From Gonium pectorale (taxonomy: Eukaryota > Chlorophyta > Chlorophyceae > Chlamydomonadales > Volvocaceae), in contig LSYV01000034.1 in NCBI GenBank assembly GCA_001584585.1, forward strand, positions 1,015,626 through 1,079,625: a stretch of DNA of 64,000 bases. The letters are read 5' to 3'. The translations under genes were made by a program, and so were the position numbers. The notes under the pieces are model-generated. The model was not told the DNA's origin. It was given only the letters and a program-made list of their open reading frames with translations, and ran no database searches. Below are positions 37,201 to 47,229 of the stretch, in pieces; position 1 is the first letter of the stretch; each line of letters opens with the position of its first letter.

Positions 37201-40035
37201 GATCGGGCGACCCCCACCCTACCCACTCAACCACCCACCCACACGCACGCACGCAGCTGCCCTTCCCGTGTTCTCGTCTGCTCTCAAGTCTTGAGCGCGC
37301 AGGGTGCGTCACCAGCGCGTCCCTCCCCTCCTGTCGCCCTCGCATGGTGCCTCGCAGCCTCCTCGACTGCGCGGCCGCCGCGACTCCACCAGGCCTCCTG
37401 CCCCGTCGCCGCCTCGCCTCCCCCCTCCCCCCTCCCCTTACATTGCTCTCCCACCACCCCCTTCCCGTTTACCCACACACCCCCAGGCGCCTTCTTTCCT
37501 TTTGCTGCCGCCTCCACGCTCCCCCTGCCACCGTCCCCCCCCCCCGTTTCCCATTCCGTATTACCCCCCCCCCCTCCCCCCGCCACCCCCTTGCTCAGCC
37601 CTCCCCCGGCGCGGCCCCCTCGCACGCGTCGCGGCTGCTGGAGGGCTTCCGCCTCATCGCCGCGTCGCCCTACCTGCTCGCCGCCTCCGCCTTCCTGGCG
37701 CTCGCGTACGCCACCTCAGCCACGCTGTACTTCCTGAGGGCGCAGACGGTGGCCAAGGCGGAGTGGCTTGGCGGCAGCGCGGAGCGGATAGCCTTCTTCG
37801 CGGCGCTCAACACCGCGTCCGCGGGGCTCATCTTCGCGGCGCAGGTGCTGCTGACAGGTGGGCGGGGCAGCGGGGGGGGGGGAATAAACAGTCCGAGGGC
37901 GTGGCGTTGTTGACTGGGGAAAGCGTCCGGTGTGGCGGGCGGGGGGGGGGGAGACGGGCCGTTAACGGGTGCTCTTGACAGGTGGGCGGGGCAGCGGGGG
38001 CGAGGTGGGGAGACGGGCCGGAAACAGGTGCTCTTGACAGGTGGGCGGGGCAGCGGGGGCGGGGGGGGGAGACGGGCCGTAAACAGGTGCTCTTGACAGG
38101 TGGGCGGCGTGTGTGGGTTGGGGGGTGGTGGAGGGGGGATGGCGGCTTGAGACGGGCGCGGCGCGCAGCCGCGCTGAGCGGATGGGATCTGATGCGGCTG
38201 CTGTTACGCCACCGCGCTCATGGCCTCTCCTCCGCCCGCCCCTCGGCTAAACCCCCCGTCAGGCCGCGTGCAGGCGCCCCAGGGTATGCGACCCGCGCCC
38301 CAGGGTATGCGACCCGCGCCGCAGAATCACAGCCGCCGCAGCGCGGGGCTCTTCATCCCCCCCTTGCCAACCTCCCCGACCAACGGGCCCCTCGTCGTCG
38401 CCTCGACCCTCGGCCCCGGCCCGCAATTCCCCTCCCTCCCCCCCTCCCCCAGGCCGTGTGATGACGCGTCTGGGCGTGGGCACCACGCTGCTGGTGGGGC
38501 CGCTGGTGTCCCTGGCGGGCATGGCGGCGGTGCTGGCGGCGCCCTCGGCGTCCACCGTGGCAGGTGCGGTGAGCGGCGCGGCGGCCTGTGCCGTGGCGCC
38601 CATGGCAGGCTCTCGGCGTGGGGTCGTGGCGGCTTGCAGGCGGCACACCAGGGCCCAGCGCGGTCTCTGGCTGGCGGAGGCGCTTCTGTCTCCGCCGTGA
38701 TGTGGTACATGTGGGACGAGGGAAATGAGCCCGGGCTCCTCGCACACCCAGCGCTTTCTCTGCAAGCGCCCCCGGGCCTTATGCCCCTTGCCTCATCGGC
38801 GAGTCTCACACTTACGACCCCCCCCCCAAGCTGCCTCCCGCGGGCTCACATCGAACCACCTGCAAAGCCAGGGGGCTGGGTGCGCTATCCGACGCCTTGC
38901 GCTTTTCTGCGACCGCCGTACCTGCCGTACCCGCCCGCCGCCGCACAGCCGTCGAGGTGCTGCGCAAGCTGGTGTCGTACAGCCTGGCGCGCCCCAGCCG
39001 CGAGGCGCTCTTTACGCTGGTGTCCCGGCGTGAGAAGTACGGCGCCAAGCTGGTGCTGGACACTGTCGTACAGCGGGTGGGCGACACGGCGGCGGCGGGG
39101 CTCTTCCAGCTTGTTGGTGAGCGCTTGGCGGCGCAGGGCACGGGCTGGGTAGAAGGAGGCTTGGGAGACGGGAGCGGGTGCGGGGGTGCTTTTGTCGTTT
39201 TCTTGCTGTCCTGGCAAGTGTGGCGTGATCGGCTGAAAGGCCGCCACGAGAACATTCAGATTCAAATAGACTTACATCATGGGGTGTAGGTTGCAAAAAT
39301 AAAACCAGGGCAAAAAGGTATTCTCGTAACCGTAGTCGTACAACCTGGACTCCCGTAGTCCCGAGCATAGCCGCAGCGAGCGTGTCCCACAACCACAAAA
39401 TCAACAAAACATCAAATGCACGCATCCACGTGTCAAGAGCACGAAATGCAACGAGCAAAGCTGCGCACTCTTCGCTTCAAGTGTCCCTCCCGCTCCCGCT
39501 CAATAAGGCGCGTCAACAGCTGTACATCACAACGCCAGCTGGCCAGCATCCGAAATGCCGCCTGATCTTTACACAGTTGCTTCCGAAGCCGCTTCAGCCG
39601 CCATAAGCTCTCAAACGCTCTCCTCGCCACTGCAACGCTTTTATTCCCGCGAGAAAACCCGCGACACGCTCACCGTACAATCCGCGGGAGCTCACGAAGC
39701 CGCAACCACATCCGTACATGCCACATCGATCGCTCACACGCCCATTACGCTGGATCGGTTGCAATACTTGCAATACTTATCAACCACAGCGTCTCGCAGA
39801 TCCCGACCACTCTGCCACCACACATCACGTCCCTGCCCCGCCGCCCCGCTCTTCGCGTCGACCCGCAGCCGTCCAGCTGTCGCTGGGCCCCGCGGCAGTG
39901 GCGGCGGTCGGCATGGCGCTCAGCGGCGGACATCTGGCGCTGGCGCTCGCGCTGGGGCGAATGTACGGCAGGCGGCGGGCGGCGGCGGCCGCCGCCGCCG
40001 CGGAGGACGACAAGAAGACGCTGCATGAACTGTGA
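34215..40035 (+). CDS. Membrane transporter related to ATP/ADP translocases (NTT/TLC-like)
   Basis: Eleven exons (34215-34304, 34561-34618, 35041-35143, 35448-35497, 35774-36058, 36308-36385, 36556-36620, 37599-37857, 38453-38563, 38949-39116, 39869-40035) give 477 residues. Many hydrophobic stretches are present, consistent with roughly twelve membrane spans. Family-like blocks include SSYFILLPLREDVALSLG (span 1 region), VLPRLFTVSL, FLGAGATLGQ and, most telling, SYSLARPSREALFTLVSRRE followed by KYGAKLVLDTVVQRVGD. The last matches the conserved loop of NTT-type nucleotide exchangers and their bacterial relatives. Family members swap ATP for ADP or move other nucleotides; the substrate here is not predictable. 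No plastid leader is evident. The exon 7 donor (36621) is one of two candidates. The C-terminus is Arg/Ala-rich and basic. Confidence 0.78.
37853..38115 (+). repeat. Tandem repeat copying the 5' splice site (transporter gene intron)
   Basis: The block gacaggtgggcggggcagcg occurs at the true exon end (donor after 37857) and again, complete, near 37977 and 38036; a shortened copy follows near 38095. The last copies are about 59 bases apart. Each carries the same cag|gtgggc donor. Intervening sequence shares agacgggccg and ggtgctcttgacag, so the unit spans the original exon-intron junction. Confidence 0.88.
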
Positions 40036-40779
40036 CCCCGTGTACTGCGCCGCGGTGGTGAGCGCGCCCCCGCGCCCCGCACCCGCGGCCACGAGCCACG
40101 GGGCCCAGAGCTCCCGGTCCTGATGCACACCGGCGGAGCGCAGGCCAAGACATGTCGGCGGCAAAGTCCTCTCCTGACTTAACTTCGCTTGTAAATCGGC
40201 GCCCTGCTGTAACCATTACCTGCTGTGGGCGTTCACCCATTGCGCCATCCGTGCGCCGCCGCACACGATCACGGGCAGCAGCGCCAATGACGCACACGCA
40301 TGGTGCGCACCGCCGCAGTGCCCGAGTTGCTGGCGCCTGTAGCGCGCCGGCAGCGCCTAGCCGCTCCGCGCTCGCCGGCGGCCAGAGCCGGTCGCCAGCC
40401 GCTCCTCCTCTCGGCTGGGGGAAGTGGGGGTTGGGCAGCAGTCCCGCCGCTGCGCAGACCCGCACCGCTTGCCGGCCACCAGCCCGCTCCATGCCACGCC
40501 TCCTCCCGACGGCAGCAGAGGCCACCACCCTCCTCCATCCCGCATAAGCGCAAGCACGCCGGCACTGGCCCTTCGCCTCCTGCCCGTAAGGCCGCGGCAG
40601 CAGTCCGCCGGTCAGCTAGCCGCTCCGCTCCGCCCCGCACCACACCGCATCGCATCGCAGTGCAGGCGAGCATCGATTGCCTCCTCAAACAGCGTCAACC
40701 CGCTGCATCGTGCCACACTCCGCTCCGCTCCGCTCCGCTGGCAGCCCAAGCTCAGGCCAGGCCAGGCCAGGGGCGCTCC
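40036..40779. other. Intergenic region between convergent genes
   Basis: Separates the 3' ends of the transporter-like gene and the unnamed minus-strand gene. It contains two TGTAA words soon after the transporter stop, a ccgct pentamer run near 40724-40740 and a ggcca pentamer run near 40754-40770. No gene is supported. Confidence 0.55.
40190..40212 (+). promoter_or_regulatory. Candidate polyadenylation signals (TGTAA, two copies)
   Basis: TGTAA at 40190-40194 and 40208-40212, roughly 155 and 175 bases past the transporter stop. TGTAA is the usual green-algal nuclear poly(A) signal. Confidence 0.5.
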
Positions 40780-43700
40780 TCACTTGGAGCCCTTGCCACG
40801 CGGCTGCTGCTGCTCGCCCTGGTCCTCCTCGCCCCGCTTCTTGGTGAAGGGGGTGGCCCACATGATGGGCTTGAGCTCAGCTGCCGAGCGAGGGAAGGGC
40901 AGGGAGGCGAGGGGAAAAGGCGGTCTGGCGGTGCCCAGGGGCGGCGGACGAGGGGCTCTGCGGACTTTGAACCACGCGTCATCCGTGGAACCGCGCGCTT
41001 CAGGCGCACGCTGGCCGCTGATGGAAACAAACCGCCCCGGCGTAAGGAGGGACACTATCGTAACCGAAAACGACACCCAGGCATTCACACGTCCGGTTGG
41101 TTGGGAGGGAGAGTAGCCAGCACACAGCTGGCCCGCGCCCGGAGGCGGGGAGCTCGGCGGGGTGGACTGCCGGCGAAAAATGGTTACGCAGGTCCCTAAA
41201 CAAGCGACGGCACCGAAGTGCCGGGCGGGTCGGTGCGCCGGCCCTTCCGCAGCCTCAGGTACCGAGAGGCTCCTCTCCTCACTGCGCCTCCTCGGCCCCT
41301 GCCTCCCATACGCAGGCAGCTGCTCACCGGGCTCGCTCTTTCCGCTGAAGTTGAGGATCTTGGTGCCAATCTTCTTCAGGCCCGACCACGCGTCCTGCTC
41401 GCCGGGGTGGCACACACGGAGTTCAGCCAACCGGCCATTCACTGCAGCATCCTGGGATCCTGGCTACCAGATCCGCACGTGCACGCCACGAGGAGCCAGG
41501 AGGCTCGCGAACCGCGGGTGACTGCGGGTACAACACCAGCCATACCTGCTCGTCGGGGTCCACCCAGCCAGCGTCGCTGTACGGCGAGCGCAGGTCGAAG
41601 CGCTCACCCTGCGCGCGATCGGGAAGCGCGGGGCGGGGGCGGACGCCGACGGGCGGCGATGTAAGGCCCTGCCCTCGTATGGCGGGCCTTTGCACCATGC
41701 CGGACCCAGTTGCGTGGCTGGGCGCCGACGCATTCCCCCGGGCCAACAATGTTCCAACCCGGGAGCGTTCCTTGCGCACCGCAGGGGTTCTGACCCGCGA
41801 TCGCATTTGTCGCGACTGGGGCTGAGCGCCTGCCGTGCACCCAATAACGAGGGCACGAGAGATGCGCCGCATGACCGCGGGTTGCTGCTGTAGACAGCCC
41901 CCGACCCGGCGCCAGACCCACGGCCAGCCACCGTCTGTTCCCCTGACTCCAGTTACTGCGCGTACAGGCCCGTCATCGGCCAGCCCCACAATCACCCTCC
42001 TGTACAGATCCTACCGTACCTCATCGTACTTCTTGATGCCGAAGGGCAGCAGGGGCACCACGATGCCGCTGTTCGCCTTCTCGTCAATCTCCTTATCGTA
42101 CGGCTGTGCGGCAGATAGACAGAAGGCGGCGAACCGGTCAGCGGGGCGCGCGCACACGATCGGGCGCGGTGAGGGCAGGGGCTGGGAGGCAGGCGAGTTA
42201 CAGAGCCCCGCAGACCTGTCCGCTGGCGTGCCGCGCCTGCCATGCCCCCGCGCAATCAGCCAGCCAATGCCGAGGATGCGCGCAGCCTCTGCGGATACGG
42301 ATTACAGGCTCCCCACCGAGCGGTTGCAGGACACACGAGCCGATTGGCTCTCGACCCGCCCATAGCAGAGAGGGTGAAACACCCTTTCAAGGCCTGATTA
42401 GCCTGCAAGCCGGCCAGGCGCCAGGTGACACGCCGGCGCTTGCGCCACGATAGCAGGCCCCGACGGCGCGACTGGCAAAGAAGCGCCTTGTCCGCAAGAC
42501 GGCTGTTCCCAGAACCGCTGCAGCCGCCGTCGCCACGCTGGCGCTGCTGCAGACCGGCCCACGGGGACGCGAGGAACCCCGCTCGCGTACTCCCCAGCGT
42601 GCTCGAAGGGGCACCGCTGCAGCCCTGTCATTCAAGCCGCTGTTTCTCTCACTGCTGTGTGTCCAGTGCTGCCTGCCGGCAGTCTCCCATACCCGACTTC
42701 ACTGACTGAGGTTTGCTGCCGCTGACGCCGCTGCTGCGGTAACGAAGGCCTGGACGGACGACCCCAGACCGTGGTCACTGCCGCTACTCGCCACGGCCAG
42801 TCCGCCGCATGTCTGGCTAGTAGTAACTGCCAGCTGCTCACGCCCGGCCCACGCACCCAACCCGCCCCGGTCCCTCCAATCCCAGGAGACATCGCCTCTT
42901 AATCGCTGACACGCCCCCACGTGTGGGCGCTTCAGCGGCCCAGCAGCATGTAGGGCACCCGCCCCACGCCGCACTGGCCCGTCCGGGGAATGCCAACCGC
43001 GACGCGCCCCGACGGCGTGTAGCCCTGCAGTGTGGTAGCCATCCCCTACAGCCCCGCCGCTCGGGACTTGAATAAATGGCCCCGTGGCCGTCGTTCCTCC
43101 CGGGTGTGAGTGCGCTACGTCCATGTCCTCCAGGCCCCGTCGGCGTGTTTCGCTCCGAGGCGAGCCCAGGCTCACCTTCCAGTTCTGAAGGGTATCTGGC
43201 ATCTCGCCGCGCGCCAGCGCCTCCTTCTCCCTCCGCCGCAGCTCCTTGCGCGACTCCACCGTCTCCTGCAACCGGAAATGTGAAGAGCGTCGCATGCGCG
43301 GGGGAGCGTCTCTTCACAGCCGTTCACCGCCAATGGACGGAAGCAACGGCGACAGATCGGGGGAGCTGGTATGACCGCAGGGCCTCACACCCCCAGCATG
43401 ACACCTGGTGGTGCCACAAGCGACTGCCGCGGCAGTACGCGCATCCCCCCTCCCCGTTACCTTGGCTCCAAACAACCCTGGCGCTTATGGCCTGCAACTC
43501 ACCGCGACCTTCTTCCGGCGCTCGTTCGCCTCCTTGATCAGCTGGCCGCTACGCCGCTTCTCCATCAGCTCCTGTTGCACGCGCCACTGCTCCTCTTTCT
43601 CATCATCGACGTCCTTCTTGGACTTGCTGCGGGCGTTCAAGGCGCGTGGGCGTAGAGAGGGCGATGAGAAAGGTAGCTGATATCCAGGCCCAACGCAAGA

Positions 43701-43808
43701 AGCGATCGCGAGGGACCAAGCATCCAAGGTTGCATGTATGGGAACAGCTCCGCCAAGCCCCACCAGGCGCTGTCGCTCCCAAGAGGAAGCGCTACTACAA
43801 AACCTCAT
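40780..43808 (-). CDS. Conserved-looking protein of unknown function, probably organellar
   Basis: Seven minus-strand exons (43503-43808, 43176-43265, 42959-43024, 42020-42103, 41546-41608, 41328-41394, 40780-40880) give 258 residues. The first ~70 residues are rich in Ser, Ala, Leu and Arg and could be an import leader, but an alternative upstream first exon cannot be excluded. A charged helix with two related blocks follows: KEANERRKKVA and ESRKELRRREKEALARGE. The rest contains NWKGYTPSG, GVGRPYDKEIDEKANSGIVV, PLLPFGIKKYDEGERFDLR and KKIGTKILNFSG, and ends in a basic Gln/Gly/Lys tail. The density of motif-like, evenly phased exons argues for a real conserved protein, but I cannot name it. 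The exon 3 donor (42958) is weak; reading through it gives a stop after 8 further codons, hence a shorter product. A copy of repeat R1 sits in the following intron. Confidence 0.62.
42301..42387 (+). repeat. Dispersed repeat R1, copy d (intronic)
   Basis: Matches inverted copy c from attacaggctcccca to gagggtgaaacaccc. It lies in intron 3 of the unnamed gene (intron 42104-42958), in reverse orientation to transcription. Confidence 0.78.
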
Positions 43809-44238
43809 CCTCAAGGCCTGACCCGAGGCGCACCCGAAGCCAAAGAGCGCCTTCGGACACACAGCGCGCCTTCCACGAACGGGCCTGATTAAAGGAGAGC
43901 AAGATGGCAGGAGGATGAGTCGTGCAAGCAGGAAAGGGGTATGCTAGCCAAGCGACATGCTTTATGGTCCAAGTATCCGACCTAAATGGCGCCGCGACGC
44001 GCGATGAAACAAGGAGCTGGGTCTGCATTCTTGAAATTGGCTTTCTCCGTTGTCTGCCTTTCCAGGTATTGTCCCACTCACAACGTACCGCTTATAGAAC
44101 ACCTTATAGAGCAGGTCTTCTCTCAACACAACCCGCCGTACGCCGTACCGCGCGCGCCGCCGGGTCCACTATGGGGGCGCGCCCCGCCCAACTCTCTCTT
44201 TCCTCTAGCCGTCAGGCCCATATAACTCGCTAGGCAAG
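43809..44238. promoter_or_regulatory. Shared 5' region between the unnamed gene and RPS15
   Basis: Only about 430 bases separate the two divergent starts, so both promoters must lie here or overlap the genes. A pyrimidine-rich stretch (about 44200-44216, ctctctctttcctct) lies just upstream of RPS15, as is common in ribosomal-protein leaders. A splice acceptor-like ctctag is also present, so a 5' UTR intron is possible. Confidence 0.5.
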
Positions 44239-44673
44239 ATGGCTGACGCCGGTGAGAAGAAGCGCACTTTCCGCAAGTTCACCTTTCGCGGGGTGGACCT
44301 GGACCAGCTCCTGGACATGAAGACCAGCGAGTATGTCCAGCTCTTCCACGCCCGTGCGCGCCGCCGCTTCCAGCGTGGCCTGAAGAGGAAGCACCAGTCC
44401 TTCATCGTCAAGCTTCGCAAGGTCAAGAAGCTGGCGGCCAGCGGCGAGAAGCCGGAGCCCGTGCGCACGCACCTGCGCAACATGATTGTTGTGCCGGAGA
44501 TGATTGGCAGCGTTGTGGGCGTCTACAACGGCAAGACCTTCAACCAGGTGGAGATCAAGCCGGAGATGGTCGGCCACTACCTGGCTGAGTTCTCCATCTC
44601 TTACAAGCCCGTCAAGCACGGGCGCCCCGGCATTGGCGCCACGCACTCCTCGCGCTTCATCCCGCTCAAGTAA
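44239..44673 (+). CDS. RPS15: 40S ribosomal protein S15 (uS19)
   Basis: Single uninterrupted 144-residue frame, matching the usual eukaryotic S15 length. It contains [19 protein letters not shown] at the start, [36 protein letters not shown] and a C-terminus with [17 protein letters not shown]. The protein is a component of the cytosolic small subunit head near the decoding centre. It is the only intronless gene recognised in the window; codons are strongly biased to C or G endings (ctg, aag, cgc), as expected for high expression. TGTAA lies 84 bases past the stop. A retrocopy is unlikely given the intact reading and codon bias, but the lack of introns stands out. Confidence 0.98.
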   Translation: MADAGEKKRTFRKFTFRGVDLDQLLDMKTSEYVQLFHARARRRFQRGLKRKHQSFIVKLRKVKKLAASGEKPEPVRTHLRNMIVVPEMIGSVVGVYNGKTFNQVEIKPEMVGHYLAEFSISYKPVKHGRPGIGATHSSRFIPLK

Positions 44674-47229
44674 GCGGCCGCGGCGGGCCGGGGAGCTGCT
44701 GGAGTGGAGCGGGGGGCGGCGCCCGTGCCCCCTGCACCGTCACCTCGGGGTGGTCGTGTAACGGGCGATAAAGGACTCTGTTTGTGCCTCCCCCTGTCCC
44801 GGAGCATAATTCACCGCAGCCAGCGGCCAAACAGCAGGGCAGCGGAGGGGGCAGCAGCGGCGAAAGTACGGAGCATAGCGGCTAACCAGCAGCGTGGCAG
44901 CAGTAAACAAGTGAGTGGGACTGGGTTCGTGTGCACCGTGTGTTTGGTCGTTCGTTTTGTTTGGTTTATTTGTGTGTGGTCTGGCTGTGCCCTCGTACGT
45001 GCTCACGCGTAATGGCGTTAGTCTGTGGGACTGCGTTGTTGAATTACTTCCCGGTATGCTCTGGGCACGTGTAGCTGGAGTATTTGTGGCATGCGGCTGC
45101 GCCCGCTCGTCGCGCTCCGCTGTATTGCGTGTGCACGGACGCTGTGGTCTTGACTGGCGGGGTCCTGTCTGCATTAAGTTGCGCGCGCCTGCCGGAGTGG
45201 AGCGTGCCGCTTTGCTTGATCTGTGTGACGGTGGCGGTCCGTCGCAAGGGCGGCCTCTTTGAAGCGGGCGGTGGTGCAACCGGGGGTTAACTTTGCTTTG
45301 CCTGGGGTCCAGCAGCCTACTGGAGTGGCATGGGACTTGCTGCATGCGGGCCCTTTGCCGGAGTAGGGATGCGGCAGCGTGGTACCCTGCAGAGGGGTGT
45401 TCATCTCGGGAAGGACTCGGCTGGCTGCCGAGCGGACCCTCGGGGCTGGCTGCGGTTGTCTTGGCCGAGTCGTTGGCACTGCCTCACGGCCATTCCGGTT
45501 GCTGACCGTTTTCCTGCGGAAGGGAGCTGCGGTCTGGGCCGCGGCGCGGCCCGGCGCGGTGCCCAGCTCACTGCGCGGGAAAGCGGAATCCACGAGGGTT
45601 GTGCGGGCGACCACCAAGCAGCGCGGCCCGTATGGGGGGGTTGCGTCGGCCGGCTCTGGGCGATGGGGCACGGGCTGCTTCGCCCGTGGAAGGCGCGGGG
45701 CGCCGTCCGGGTTTTGGGGACACCGGGTGGGGCGTCTGTCGGCATGAGCGGCTGGGTCGCGCCGTGCGGCCGGGCGCCGGAGGTCGCTCTGATGGCCTCT
45801 TCTGCCTGCCAAGGAGGCCAGCAGAGCACAGCCGGCGCGGCGAGTTTAGGCTCTCGTTGGCTTGGCTCCGCCCAAGTCGCCGCGGGTGCACCTGCGTTTC
45901 TGCTTTGGAAACGGATGTTTGCGTCCGTTCGTCGGTGGCGGAACGGGGGTGCGAGCGGGGAAGTCCTGGCGGGGGACCGTGGGTTGTTCTCAATGTGGGG
46001 CACGCGGTGTAATTTGCCGCAGGGTGAGGGCATGATTGTGTCGTAGTGAAGAACGTTCCCGACTTGTGCTCGGGCGGGTGTGTAGTGGGCTGGGCCTGGC
46101 ATTAGATGGCGCGCAGTCACGGAGAATGACTGATGCCCGAGCATGATGCTTGCTCCTATTCCTATTGATGCGACTGGACAGTCGGTTATAGCTTGCGTGC
46201 TGTTAAGGCGTGGCACGTGGGCGAGAGATGTGATGTGCGTGCGTTGTTGGTGCACGGGTAAACGTCCATTCGGTCCTGTTCTGTTTTTCGTGCTAACCCA
46301 CGGAACGTACTGCGTCACGGAACCTACATACTTGTCTGCGGCACTGCGATGCTGCGTCATGTGCGCGCCCTAAGTCCGTGTCGGTGGGTTTTGATTGCTT
46401 TTGCGGGAGTGGAGCGTGTGAGCGGAGTGTCTGTGTGAGGGGTGGGAGGAAGGTATCGTTGGGAACAGCAGTCAGCTGACCAGCAGTTGCTGCCCTCGCA
46501 GCTTCCAGCGCCTGAGCAGCGGTCAGCTCCTCCATGCAGCGTCTGACCAGCGGTCATCCAGCATCAATTGCAGCGCTTGCGGCACTTGCTATACATATAC
46601 GCACCATTGCCACAAGGAAGCGCACCCTCGCTGGCACCTTTCAAAATCAGCCACAATCGTCAGTTGCGCAAAGTCAATTGTACGCTGTGTGCAATGCATT
46701 CTGTGGCAGGCGCACGGTGTCTAGGCACGGTTCAACCGTCCCCCCATTTCCTGTACGGCACATGACATAACACATGCCCTCACGATTCGCGCGCACGTAC
46801 ACGAGCAGGCCTTCCATGTACAGCGGCCTAGTTAAATACAGTAGCACAGGCGTGATTCGCAGCCAGGCGTGTGTAGTACGGAAGATTCGACACGTGCAGG
46901 CTAGGGCCGTAGTAATGCCGTCGTACCGGGCGTACGGGGCCGCCACCAGCCAACTAACGCGTGCGATGCGCCAACGCATGCCTAGATTGGGTTCCTGTGG
47001 ACAGTACGCGAGTACTCCGGGGCACGGCAACTCGTCTTTCGTACCGCGTGAAGCGGTTGCATAGTACCGTACATCAATAAACACAAGCACGGCAGGCGTG
47101 CTACGGCGCGGTTGCGAGCCGCCGCCGGCCACGCCTCCTCCCTGGATGCCATAACGCAACGGGACCACGGCGCACGCTGCGCCGGTGAGCCGTGACGGAC
47201 GCGAGCCCTAGATTCAGTTGCCGACCTGC
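44674..47229. other. Intergenic region, RPS15 to AFG1 3' end
   Basis: About 2.5 kb without a supported gene. The first 100 bases hold the RPS15 3' UTR and poly(A) signal. Between 45170 and 46360 long frames are open on both strands at once, which is typical of GC-rich non-coding DNA rather than genes. Around 46480-46560 the words cagcggtcag and gaccagc recur in a short degenerate repeat. Confidence 0.5.
44757..44761 (+). promoter_or_regulatory. Candidate RPS15 polyadenylation signal (TGTAA)
   Basis: TGTAA 84 bases after the RPS15 stop codon, at the usual distance for a green-algal nuclear gene. Confidence 0.7.

Noticed and set aside
36820..37300. An extra exon of the transporter gene between exons 7 and 8
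   Set aside because: A 16-base exon at 36825 could keep phase with the alternative exon 7 donor at 36611, but using the better donor at 36621 needs no extra exon and joins in phase.
42932..43808. A separate short gene ending at 42932, with a second gene starting downstream
   Set aside because: No convincing first exon exists for the downstream part (40780-42103), whereas splicing at 42959 keeps phase and joins two conserved-looking segments. One gene is preferred, with the short form kept as a possible isoform.
45174..46360. Long overlapping open frames on both strands (238 and 319 codons among them)
   Set aside because: They are open on both strands at once, lack motifs and have composition explained by high GC. 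No splice-consistent extension to a known domain was found.
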